Shown here one piece after another: positions 11,564 through 21,812 of a stretch of DNA of 64,000 nt; the stretch's first letter is position 1, and every line of letters starts with the position of its first letter. The DNA comes from Erythrobasidium yunnanense. Its lineage: Eukaryota; Basidiomycota; Cystobasidiomycetes; Erythrobasidiales; Erythrobasidiaceae. The position numbers and the translations under genes were made by a program. Location: contig BCJC01000005.1 of NCBI GenBank assembly GCA_001600175.1, forward strand, positions 352,471 through 416,470, written 5' to 3'. A model generated the notes under the pieces. The model was not told where the DNA came from. It searched no databases and was given only the letters and a program-made list of their open reading frames with translations.

Positions 11564-13212
11564 TTACAGAACACTCTTCTCACTAGAGCTGTAGGATATC
11601 ATGCAAGCGTGACCCTTAGGACCGACAAGGCAGTGATTCTCCAGCTCCATCGACTCTGCGGTTGTCTCGGGAGCGATACCAACTGACGAGCCGAAGGTCC
11701 TGAAGAAGTAGGCTGCGCCAAGAAGTAGTTCCATGTGTGCCAGATGAAGCCCAATGCAGATACGAGTCCCTCCTCCGAATGGCATGAAGGCATCTTTCAT
11801 AGCTGAGTTTTGCTGTGCCCAGCGGTCTGGCTTGAAGGTGTATGGATCTGGAAAGATAGCAGCGTTCCTGTGTAGGGTGTATGCCTGGCTCGATACTGTA
11901 GACCCTTCTGGAAGATAGAAGCCACACAGCTCTCTGCCGCCCTTGGGTACAGAGCGGGGTAAAGCGCCAGGCGCGGCACCATAGAGACGAAGTATCTCCT
12001 GGATAGTGTGTTTCAGAAGAGGCAGGGCGTTGGCGTCTTCCGCGGTAAAGCCCTCGTGAAGGGAGTTGACCTCAGCAAGCAGACGAGAGAGGATGGTGCG
12101 GTCAGGACTCGAGAGAACGGCCCATATAAGGTATGTGAGAGTACGGGCGGTCGTATCGGAGCCAGCTACAAGGAGATTGCTCGCCTCTCGCACAATCTGC
12201 TCGGATGTCAAAGTCTCCTCCTCCCCTTGCTGAATCATCTTGTCGAAGATCGTGTTCGATTTACTGGTCTGACCCGCTTGCTGTAACATCTGCCGGCCAG
12301 CCGCGTCGAGACGAGGGCGCGGTGAGATCCGCTTAAGTATAGGTGCAAGCCATGACAGCTCAGCGCTGATGCCGCTGATGATCATGACTGTCTCGAGGTC
12401 CTTGATATATTGTGTTTTCTAAGGGCGTACATGTCAGCTGCGAACCTGCAACTGACGTAGCTCGTAACATACTTTGCCTCTCTCCAGATTTCCGAGCGAC
12501 GTCCCAAATGCCAGCGTGGAAATAACATCGTTGGCCTGAATGATGAAAGACTGTCAGAATTAATTCATACTCAATTATGCGCTCTATGGAACAGGACTTA
12601 CCATGAAGGTGAGCCAGGCCAACATATCCGTGCGATTATCCTTCTTGAGCTCTGCCTGCAGCCCAGCAATAGCTGTGACCATCTTTGCATGGACGATGCC
12701 TTCACATCCAGCAAGGCTGCTTTTGCTGAACGCTGCGCTGAATAATCTTCGTCGGACCGAATGCACTTTTGGATCTTGCATCGCAAATATGCCCAGATCT
12801 TCTTGAGTTGCAAACCTCTCTTGCGTGAACTTGCAGTACCATGCAGCCTTCAAATAGCCGCTGCCTATGCGATGTATCTCCTTGACCGCATCGACATCGC
12901 TGATCGAGACCTCCTCAGGTGAAATACGGACACAGTGGCCATATTGCTGATGAAGTGCTTCCACATAGTGTATCCGTCGTCCTTGAATAGTAGCGATGCG
13001 CAGAGGCCAGATCGTATACCGGTTCAAGAGGGGTCCAGGAATACTCGCAAGCGGGTCTTTCGCTGAGATCTGGATGGATGGAGATCAGGAAAGTACTGCG
13101 TACCATCTACAGTATTACAACTCACCCTGAGGAGTACATAGCACACACCTGCGATGCAGAACAGCGCAGGCCAGACCAAGGCGCTTTCAGTTGACGGTAC
13201 AATACGGCTCAT
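11564..13212 (-). CDS. Cytochrome P450 monooxygenase
   Basis: A heme-thiolate monooxygenase of the microsomal fungal type. The first exon (13126-13212) encodes a membrane anchor, ALVWPALFCIAGVCYVLL. After an intron the Pro-rich hinge DPLASIPGPLLNRYT follows. The I-helix shows AGSDTTARTL, the K-helix ExxR is EILR, the PERF-like motif is FKPDRW, and the heme loop FGGGTRICIGLHLAH holds the Cys ligand. The chain ends SSEKSVL. Introns lie near 13070-13125, 12530-12600 and 12420-12480. The length of about 500 residues suits the family and I saw no break in this copy. It faces TF1 and follows the MFS gene, so it is probably the cluster's oxygenase. The substrate cannot be told from sequence. A damaged inverted copy lies at 42.6-44.3 kb. 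Confidence 0.9.
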
Positions 13213-13665
13213 CTGGGCTTGCGACTAGGTGTTGCGATGTTGTAGACAGAGAGTAGTGTGTACCAATATCATCCCTGTCATTCGTCCTCATCGGTTCCTC
13301 CGTGTGAGAAGTCTCCAGTGAAGGCGGTACCGGATGGAGTGTGGTTTGCGGCTATGCCACTTTGTCTATCGACGAGGTCTCTTTTGAAGACCTTCGAGAT
13401 GATGGGGCGGGGGTTAGGGTCGTCTGATCTCCCGGACATCGGGTGACAGTGGGTCGTTCAGATGAGCGGCCCCAGATCAACCATACGAGCTCAAGTCGCA
13501 AAGAGTGTCAGAGTCATGGAGTCAGTCGAGAATCTGTAAGAGGCAGCTAGCAAGATTAGTTTTGACTAAGCAATGAAGGCAAGATGAAAGTTCAACAAGG
13601 CCGTATCGCGTTTCATTCCATGTCAATTACGATAAAGTCCGATACACCAATCAACGTCCTGTTCC
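13213..13665. promoter_or_regulatory. P450 promoter region with CCCG-N5-CGGG repeat
   Basis: This 453-bp gap lies upstream of the P450 start and downstream of the MFS gene. At 13431-13443 it holds CCCGGACATCGGG, an inverted repeat with CCG and CGG half-sites and the core GGACATC, which is close to the palindrome in the MFS/PhyH promoter. No gene is seen. Confidence 0.4.
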
Positions 13666-15989
13666 TCATACTCGCTCGTGATGTCCGATGCCAAGATTAG
13701 CCTTGTCCTCCTGCTTGCCATTCTCTACCATCTCGATCTCGCCTTCCTTGCTCAGCACTTCGCTGCCGTGTATCTCACCATCGTTCCTCACGTCAGACTT
13801 GCCAGACAGTGGGGCTTCTGTTGCCCAATTCGTATGCTCTTTCGTCGATGTCAGGAAGCAGCAGGCTACCAAGGCGATGAGCGTTGCTGGTGTATATGCA
13901 GCCCAGACTATAGCATAGGACTTTGCTTGAGCGTTCTTGATAGCAGCGATACCAGCACCGATGATCTGGCCGTTAATGCCAGGGATCTGACCGAGGCCAG
14001 CGAAGTTCATGGCCATATAGTTGCCGATGAACTGGCCAATCGACGAAGGAGGAAGACCCAAAGGGATCACGGCTTCTGCAACGTAAGCGCCAATGCGTTT
14101 GCTGAGCTCGTTTTCGTAGATGACCAGTGCGATTGCATAGCCGATAGCTCCGCCTAAAGTGCGAGCAGCGATAAGAAGAGTAGTAGCGATGCCCATAAGC
14201 ATTGGAGGACAGGTGAGCTGGACGAGGGATACGAGGAAGATTAGAGGACCGCAGAAACCGACACCGGCCAGCACATCGCTACAAGACAGTGTCAGGACTT
14301 GAACACCTTGTATAGGTAGAGATAGCTTACTAAATGATGACCTTGGATCCGGTTCCGACTGTAGCGGTTGCGAAGCCGATTTAAGCAGCCAAGAAGAACG
14401 CGAAGCCGATAACGATAGGCCATTTGACGTCTCGATACTTGGTCACATACCATACGAAGATTGGAGAGACAACGGTGACAGCCATGAAGAAGGGACTGTT
14501 GTGCATGAACGGTTAGCACATATTGTGTCGACGTAAATGCCAAACCACGGGACCTACATGATGTAGAAAGCACTAATTACGGCGTCTGTACTCCACAGAG
14601 CAAAGACTTGTCCACTGTACTGGTTGTTGAGGAGGTAGAAGACGACACCCTCGGCACCAATAGCAACGAGAGCGATAGGATAGTTTCGATTGCGCTTGAA
14701 CAACGCATGATGCGCAAAGCCATCGGAGCGTCCTTTCCACTCGTAGAGAAGGCAGACCAGCAGCATAATCCCTCCAACGACGGTAGGTGCAATGGCATGC
14801 GATGTCTTCCATCCGTAGTTCTGGGTGTCTGAGGCCCATGCCAAGCCCATGAGGAAAGGGACGAGACCGGCGAAAAGGAGGAAGTAGCCAATCTGTAGAT
14901 ATAGATTGCACGTCAGACATTGACCAGTGCTACACAGCCAAGCGGGAGCGGACTCACCCAATCTAGAAGTGCGAGCTTCTCCCTGAAAGTAGTCTTGACG
15001 ACTATACGGACTGGTGGTTTGTAGAATATGAAGAAGCCGATAGCACTGACGCCGTTCATGATGACTGCCAGTCGATACACCCAGCGCCACTGTATAAAGA
15101 GCCCAAATTCAGTCTTGTACGCTAAACAAGGCCGTGCAGACTACGTACGCCGTTGACGGGATCATTAGCAGAGGCGACTCCCACTGAAAACAGGAAATCA
15201 TTAGCTAACGCTGCAACCTGCATGTGACGTATCTGACTCACTACCGAGAAGTGCAGGGAAGCAGGAGAAGCTCGAGAAAGCTTGAACGATGGTTTGTGCC
15301 AAACCACGGTAGCGTTTGGGTAGGATTCTAGTAATGCAAAAGAAGAGGTTAGGCAATCCTTTAGTCAAGTATGCTAGCATATCTGTGAACACGCACTCTG
15401 ACGGGATGGTATAGAGAACCCCATTGATGCCAAATGCCAGACCGATAAGAACTTCTCCAAAGATGAGGACGTTCATATCACTTGTCACAGCACAGATGAT
15501 ACACCCGACTGCCGAGAGGAGAAGCCCTCCAACGATGATCCACTTGCGGCCATAGTCTAATTGCGCAGAGCGATAACGAGATCAGCCGAAAACGTCTGCT
15601 GAATCTACGACGAAGTGCACTGACAGTCTGCTACTATGCCCAAGAAGGGAGAAGTGACGATAGATGGGATGGACTGAGAAGTGATGATCCAGATCCTCTT
15701 CTCGAAAGAACCGAGAGCTCCGACGATGGTATAGGAAGCGACAGCAGGTGCAATAGCGAGGTAGGTACCGGCGAAGTTGGCGAAAGTCACGAGTGCGACT
15801 ACAATCCAAGCAGTGATGGGAATCTTTGGCTTCTCGTCTGGGACTTCAACATCGTCGACCGTCTTGGACTGTAGCGCATTATGCCAAACCACATCATATA
15901 CGTATTAGTGCACGCACTGCATTCATCAAAGAGGTCATGCGACTCACCACCGCGTTTGCGAATTGCTCTTTGGCGCTCGGCTCCGACAT
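13666..15989 (-). CDS. TRI12/siderophore-type MFS transporter with an internal in-frame stop
   Basis: A 14-TM major facilitator of the fungal TRI12-like efflux family. The start MSEPSAKEQFANAV is at 15989. Recognisable parts include the first TM (ITAWIVVALVTFANFAGTYL), the motif-A region YGRKWIIVGG, the stretch ILPKRYRGLAQ, TM5/6 WVYRLAVIMNGVSAIGFFIFY, a central hydrophilic loop, and the C-terminal half to the end TNWATEAPLSGK and GHHERV. About eight introns fit. In the exon 14335-14510 the frame reads FAFFLAA, then TAA at 14381-14383, then IGFATATVGTGSKVII, and resumes normally after the next intron. Either the gene is newly broken or the base call is wrong. It would export a cluster product or toxin (inference). 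It shares a 476-bp promoter with the PhyH-like gene. Confidence 0.8.
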
Positions 15990-16465
15990 GACTTTCGAAC
16001 CTCCTTGTGACTGAACGATACGACTGCAAAGAAGACCAAGGACACGAATTGCCAGTCCATGTCTCCTCAATCATGATTCACTATCGCAGGCAGCCGAAGC
16101 GGGGCCACCGCCGGCGTTGGCGGTTTTCCACTTCATCCCTTCTTGACGAGGACAAGTCCTACTTTTGCTGGGCAAGACCCATAGCCCCATATCGGGACAT
16201 CTCTAATTGTTGATCTTAGTGTTGGAGTGACAGGATGTCCGACATCCATGACTGATCGGACTTTCCACCACCTCCTCTTCCTGATCCTCCCAGAAGTAGG
16301 ATTCCCGTCGGATTTGGTGGAGGGATTTGGATCTTTCCCCCCATCCTTCCTTCGTATCAAGCCCCGTTGAATATAAGAGTAAATCTAGGCCGTCCTTTGC
16401 TTCTCTTCTCTAAACACCATTTACAGAAGGAAGCACTTCCCACACGCAATCTCCCGTATTACACA
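15990..16465. promoter_or_regulatory. Divergent MFS/PhyH promoter with several CCG/CGG repeats
   Basis: A 476-bp bidirectional promoter. It holds ACCGCC-N6-GGCGGT at 16107-16124, the 15-bp palindrome GGATGTCCGACATCC at 16233-16247 (inside a wider GTCCGA...TCGGAC repeat, 16237-16261), and CCG-T-CGG at 16305-16311. These arrangements match typical half-sites of Zn2Cys6 dimers. Regulation by TF1 or TF2 is inference. Confidence 0.5.
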
Positions 16466-17802
16466 ATGGTCGCTCCTCCTGCAGTTTACGTTCGTGAGGT
16501 CAAGGCTAGCGACTGTCTCGACTTCTCTGGCAAGACGGTATATGGCGATTTCCGAGATGATCTAGTCAAAGACGGGTTTGCCATCGTCAAGGGTGCCATC
16601 CCGAAGGAGCGGGCCGCCCAGTACGTCGATGATATGCAGACCTACCTGGAGGACTTGTGCGTAGCTTGCCGCCTCTTTCGCTCTGCACAAGCTCAAGCTG
16701 ATGTTTCAACCGCCTTCGCAGCAATCTGGGATACAAGCGCGATGACCCTTCCACGATCAATGAAGATTGCCTGCCGGTCATCAACGAGAAAGGCAGTGCG
16801 TGAACTCTATACCGCGTAGCTGACTACAGGCAATGGCTGACATCCGCTGTCCAATCTTCCATTCGTGCAACCGTCTTTCAGTGTTGATGCATTATGGCAT
16901 AGCCCATGAAGACTTTGTCTGGAAGATCCGCACCGAACCTGGCCTTGTCAAGGGATTCGCAACAGTCTATGGCACAGATGATCTCATCGCATCCTTCGAC
17001 TCTATCAACATCACCTTCCCTCGCCGAACTGACATTCAGGATAACAAAGCATGGCCACATCAAGATCAGGACCCAAAGCGTCCTGGCTTCAGATGCTTGC
17101 AGGGTATCGTCAACTTGGCACCCAATGGTCCTGATGACGGTGGCTTGGTCATCATGAAGGGTGCTCATTTGCTTTCGGAGGAGTATCACAAAGCGTTTGC
17201 GAGTGAGGAGCCTCTGTGGGCTTGGACCAACGAGTGGTGAGACCTTACTTTTGTCGTCTACTGTGATGTGGACTAACAATCCTCGATACCAGGTACGGCT
17301 ACAAGGATACTGGTGTTGCCTGGTTGAAGTCAAAGGGCTACGAGTTCACTAAAGTTTGCTGCGAGCCTGGCGATCTCCTCCTATGTACGTCTTCCGTGTC
17401 TCCTTGCGCGATCTAGCATAGACACTGACATGTTTCTTACAGGGGACAGTCGCCTTCCTCATTACAACGTCTCGCCCACCGGTAATCAGACACGCTTTGC
17501 AGCTTATGTCTGCTACGGACCTGCATCATCAGCTACACAGGAGGAGCTTATCGCCAAGAAGCAGGCTTATCACTGTGAGTACTTTTGGAGAGCCGCCTTT
17601 AGGGTAGAGACTTACATTCCTCTTCATAGCATACATCGGATCAAGTCACTGGCCACAAATGCTGCAGCCTAATCTTCTGCCATGCCTGCGCAAAGACGGT
17701 ACGCCCTGCCCGTACCAGCGCACCGAGCCAAAGAAGCCACGTGTACTGGACGAGCATCGCTTCCGATACACAGGTATTCCGTACATTACTGCCTCAGCCT
17801 AG
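16466..17802 (+). CDS. Phytanoyl-CoA dioxygenase (PhyH)-like Fe(II)/2-oxoglutarate oxygenase
   Basis: A non-heme iron oxygenase of the PhyH superfamily. The start MVAPPAVYVREV is at 16466. The early motif LVKDGFAIVKGAIPKERA is typical of the family. The iron-binding HxD is in AWPHQDQDP (about 17054), and the distal His and 2-oxoglutarate-binding Arg are in RLPHYNVSPTGNQTRFAAY (about 17450-17500). At least five short introns are needed, near 16655, 16795, 17240, 17384 and 17574. The gene ends YTGIPYITASA, then TAG at 17800-17802, for a protein of about 330 residues. No targeting signal is obvious. It probably hydroxylates a cluster intermediate. The link to acyl-CoA oxidase nearby could hint at a branched or hydroxylated acyl chain, but that is inference. 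Confidence 0.88.
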
Positions 17803-18522
17803 GTGTATCTATTTCCCTAGCTACGACTTGCACGCCTGGACGCTTGTAGAGCCTGACGAGTTGCGAAAGTGCCAAATTGCGTTTGCTCATTCGCTATTGT
17901 CTGGATTGCTCGGAGCAGGTGACAATGCAGAGCACAAAGGCGCTGCATGTGTTGTGTATGTCGTCAGCGGACATCGGATGGCTCATGCTCGCAATTAGGG
18001 ATTGGCAGATGATCCGAGCATGTTGGAGGGTTTGGAAGTTTGGAGCGTTGGGGCTCGCTTTGCTTTTGTCATTCACGCATTTCGACAGAGCATCGCATGC
18101 CTGGGCCGATAACAGTCATCGAGACATCGCAGAATGGCATATGTCAGTCTTCAGGAAGAGGTGGAGGAGACAGTTTCGATATGGAGCGCTTCCATCCAGG
18201 TTATCGAGAGTCAGCATCAGCTCAAGCCTATGAGAATCAGCATTCAGCGAATCCACGAAACATGACAATCTCAGCAGACATATATAAGTGCCGTCCAAAC
18301 AAAGCCCTCGTGACGTGCTGTCCTGGTCCAGCTTCCCAGGCGCCCAGCTGAGAACTGTGACAAACGACATCGATAACAACCGCGTCAGAAAGCAGAACCT
18401 ACCATGTTTGGCCAAACCTACTGACCTGCTCCACGTTTGGGCCGTCTTGGGGTTGACTGAACACCAGCGAGCAAGCGATGTTCTGAAAATCCCATCTTCA
18501 ACGCGCTCGAAACGCAGCAGCC
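17803..18522. other. Spacer between PhyH-like gene and TF2
   Basis: 720 bp with no convincing gene. Its last about 120 bp (from about 18405) belong to the block duplicated at 47.3-47.4 kb, so the 5' region of TF2 was copied along with its coding part. Confidence 0.5.
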
Positions 18523-19105
18523 ATGGACGATTCACCTAGCAGTCCATTCACAGGAATTGATATGAGTGCTCCACCAAGCGCTTCAGCTCCTCCAACTTCG
18601 GCGACGGAAACGACAAATGCTGTCTACAAGCGGAAGAGGTCATCAAAAGCCTGTAAGTGTAGCGCAAGAAGGTAGGTTCTCACAGCGTATTCAATGCTGT
18701 ATCTCTGTATCAGGCGTCTCGTGCAGGCAGAAAAAGGTGAAATGCACTGGCAATATGCGTGAGCCATCGTTCCTGCGCGAAGCGGTCGCAACTTCGCTGA
18801 CCAGCTTATTCCAGCCTGCCAGCACTGCCAAGTAGGCTCCAAGTCATTTCTGTGCTGCACAAGTTGGCTCATACAGTACACGGTGTCTCCAGGAATTCGG
18901 AGAGGTGTGCGGCTTTGACGATGCAAACACGCTCAGCTCTACATCAAGAACAGTCTACGAGCTGTAACAACGCATGGCCAGACTCGAATCATACATCCTA
19001 TCCACTGGCGCCCAGCTGCCTCCGATCCCTGGTCTACCTGCTGTAATGGACAGAACAGGCCTGCCCGAGCTGCCTAATACCGCAAGCGTCGTCGAGTCCG
19101 GCTAC
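18405..19105. repeat. TF2 N-terminal block, also present inverted at 46.7-47.4 kb
   Basis: The TF2 promoter-proximal sequence and its first about 120 codons, introns included, recur on the opposite strand at about 46690-47425. Similarity stops near the codons for SGYPSP (19100-19115), where the copy passes straight into TF1 sequence. Confidence 0.75.
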
Positions 19106-21589
19106 CCATCGCCAGCTCCCAGTACAGTCAACGAGCAGCGCAAACGACCAAGAAAGACTGCGAAGACCGAAGAAAGCTCGATGGCTTCGGTAGCAAGTTC
19201 CTCGTCAGCATCATCGATGCGATCGGACATATCGACCCGCACTCAGTCGACTGCTTCAATAGCCTCAAATCGCGCTCCAGCACCATCTTCACCTACTCCT
19301 ACTCCTGTCGGCGGTATAGGAACAGAGGACGATATTCTAGAAAACACACCACAGCCAAGTTCGCAACAGCTCCGACAGGATCGCAAAGGCCATCTGCGCT
19401 ATCTTGGCCCAGCTTCGACATCGTCCGTGGTAGCAGAGATCAGCGATAGACAGCTATGGGATGGCAGTGAACAGTATCGTAGACCAGGCGCCTTCACAAG
19501 CTCTTCGCGGCCTTGGGGCATCTTCTCGAATCTCGGTATCAGCATCGCAGGTGCACTACCGCCGCTCGAGGATGTCGGCTTTCCGCCTGATGACTTGGCA
19601 ACTACGCTTTTGGAAAGCTACTTCGATATACTCAGCCCAATCTTCCCCGTCCTGCACAAAACCTTCTTCATTCGGGACTATTGGGCTATGCGACAGAAGC
19701 CAATCTCGAAAGCAGACCCTATCTTCCTATGCCTTGTCTTTGCTGTCTTCGCATGCGGCTCGCTGGTCGTATACGATCCTAGAGTGACCGTCGATGCTGG
19801 ATATTCCGATGCGCAGAAGCCTGATCCTAAGACTGGTCTCTTCAATTTCGGTCTGGCACCCCATCTACGCGCCCAAGGTATCGAAAGACCTGGTGCAAAC
19901 TACTATGCAAAGTCGCAGATTCTATTACAACGAGCTATCGCCGAACCAAGCTTGGATCTCACTATTTTTTTCGGCTTAATATCGTTCTATCACGTCGCAA
20001 ACGATGCTGCAGCAAGAGCTTGGGTTCTTTGCGGACAGGCTCTGCGCTTAGCTATAGTGAGTCATTGTCATGGACTGAGTAGTGAGCACAGAAACTGACA
20101 GCTGCCTTTGCCAGGAAATCGGTCTTCATCGCTCGTCTGCCCACTTCAAACCTGTAGCGCGCGAGAGACGCAGACGTGCTTTCTGGGCGCTATATTCGCT
20201 CGAGGGACTCCTCGCTGCCAATCTGGGACGTCCTCCATCGCTTCCTGACGACGAGATAGACCAAGAGTATCCCGAAAACGTCGATATGGACACTGTACTC
20301 GAGGTACAGCCTAGAAAGAGTCGGGCTCTTCGCGGCTTTCTATACACGCTGGTCATTCATCGAATGTCTGCCGAAGCTTTACGCACTATCAATCGATACC
20401 ATCGCGGCTTGGATAGGGAGAATGACGGAGAAACGCGCTTCCAGAACAAGATCCTGTCATTCGAGTCCACGTTAAACGAGTGGGTGAATTGAGATAAAAG
20501 ACGACCTACTGTGCTGAATGTTTGCTTTCCAGCTGGTATGACAAGATTCCTGAAGACTTCCTTGTCGATGTAGCGCAGTTGACACCTATTCAGCGCAGTC
20601 AGAGGTGGGCCTACATTTGATTAGCCTAAAGCAATCGTATGTCTTACTGATACCTCCTTCCTCAGACTGGTCATGACTGCAATGCATCCCACTGTGCAGC
20701 TGCTTCTGTTTATGCCGCTCCTCCCGCAAAAGTCGCATGCACCTACCCAGTTCGAGGTTTACGCTCTATCTCGCTGCATCATGGCTTCCAAGGACCTCAT
20801 TCTCCTCGCCAAATCCTTCGCATCCTCCGTACCGCCCAGTCACTACTGTCACAACTATTCTCAGCACCTCTTAGTTGCGGGTGCGCTGCTTCTGCTCCTA
20901 TGCTATCGAGGATTAGAATCGCGTGAGATCTTCGAAAGTACACTTGGCGAAGTAGACTTCTGCATACAAGGTCTACAAGACATCGGCAAGGTTTTTATTG
21001 GCGGCAAGGTGGCGATGGTGAGAGATCCAATTACATCACGAACCGAGATCAAGCATCTGAGACGTGTCAAAATCCTCAGGAAATGCTCGTCCGCATGCGC
21101 GACAACCTGAAGAGGCAATGCGCTTTGGGCGGGATGCAGCTAGTGATGCCTTCGGGTCCAAGCAGCTTGCACAACCTGCTTAGCGAGCCTTTCCAGACGC
21201 CTCGCGCTGTAGTGAATGGCTCGCCGCCGCGCCCATCGCACTCTCCTTCACACGCTACCAGCAGTCATGGACAAATCTTCGGTAATGGTAGTCAGCAGCA
21301 AGGCATTCCCACCGGCACACCGGTCGCTTTATTTCCGCAACATCATCACCATACTGCAGATGAGGCTGTATGGCAGCAGCCAAATGCAAAGTATGCGTGG
21401 CCGTCAGATTCGCTTGGTTTCCACTTTTCTGGATTAGACGATCTCGCTGCTATGCACTTCACGCCTGTTGCAGCTATGCCTACGCAGAATGGTGGACAAG
21501 ATATGCAGATGGCTGGTGATCATAGGCAAGACCGTCAGGCATTCCCAGAGTCTACCCAACAGACATATCCTCCTGGTCCTTTCAACTGA
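18523..21589 (+). CDS. TF2: Zn2Cys6 fungal-specific transcription factor, with an early in-frame TAA
   Basis: The start MDDSPSSPFTGIDMSAPP is at 18523. The Zn2Cys6 cluster joins across three exons: CVSCRQKKVKCTGNM, PACQHCQ and EFGEVCGF, giving perfect C-x2-C-x6-C-x6-C-x2-C-x6-C spacing. A short coiled linker (RMARLESYI) follows. The fungal_trans domain is clear: LLESYFDILSPIFPVLHKTF, then EIGLHRSSAHF and RRRRAFWALYSLEGLLAANL. The protein ends HQTYPPGPFN-like low complexity at 21589. In the linker, TAA at 18965-18967 interrupts the frame where the inverted copy has CAA (Gln). An alternative is a 90-nt in-frame intron from 18964 to 19053 that would remove the stop. If neither holds, only a form starting at Met 18974 without the zinc cluster could be made. 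It probably regulates the cluster. Confidence 0.8.
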
Positions 21590-21812
21590 AAGAACAACCC
21601 AGTTGCTTGCTGAGCGCGTACAGTACTTCCCTACATACGGGATCGATATCCTTATGCATTTAATTGTTGTTAGTTGAGCGTGAAGCAAGGGTTCTTGCAA
21701 TGCCGCTCCCATTACTGTGTGTCGATCATGCGACTTGCAATGCCTTCTATCTACAAGGTACAACGTATGTAGAGGATACACAAGCTTGCCGTGATATGGC
21801 TTCGTTCGTACC

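Larger units (their letters stand above)
9155..13215. repeat. Left arm of a 4-kb inverted duplication (TF1 C-terminal part plus P450)
   Basis: This interval reappears in reverse orientation at about 42640-46690. The 143-residue exon at 9368-9799 differs from its counterpart at about 7 residues, and the 89-residue stretch at 10747-11016 at 1. Intron positions are shared. The ends are approximate. Confidence 0.85.
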
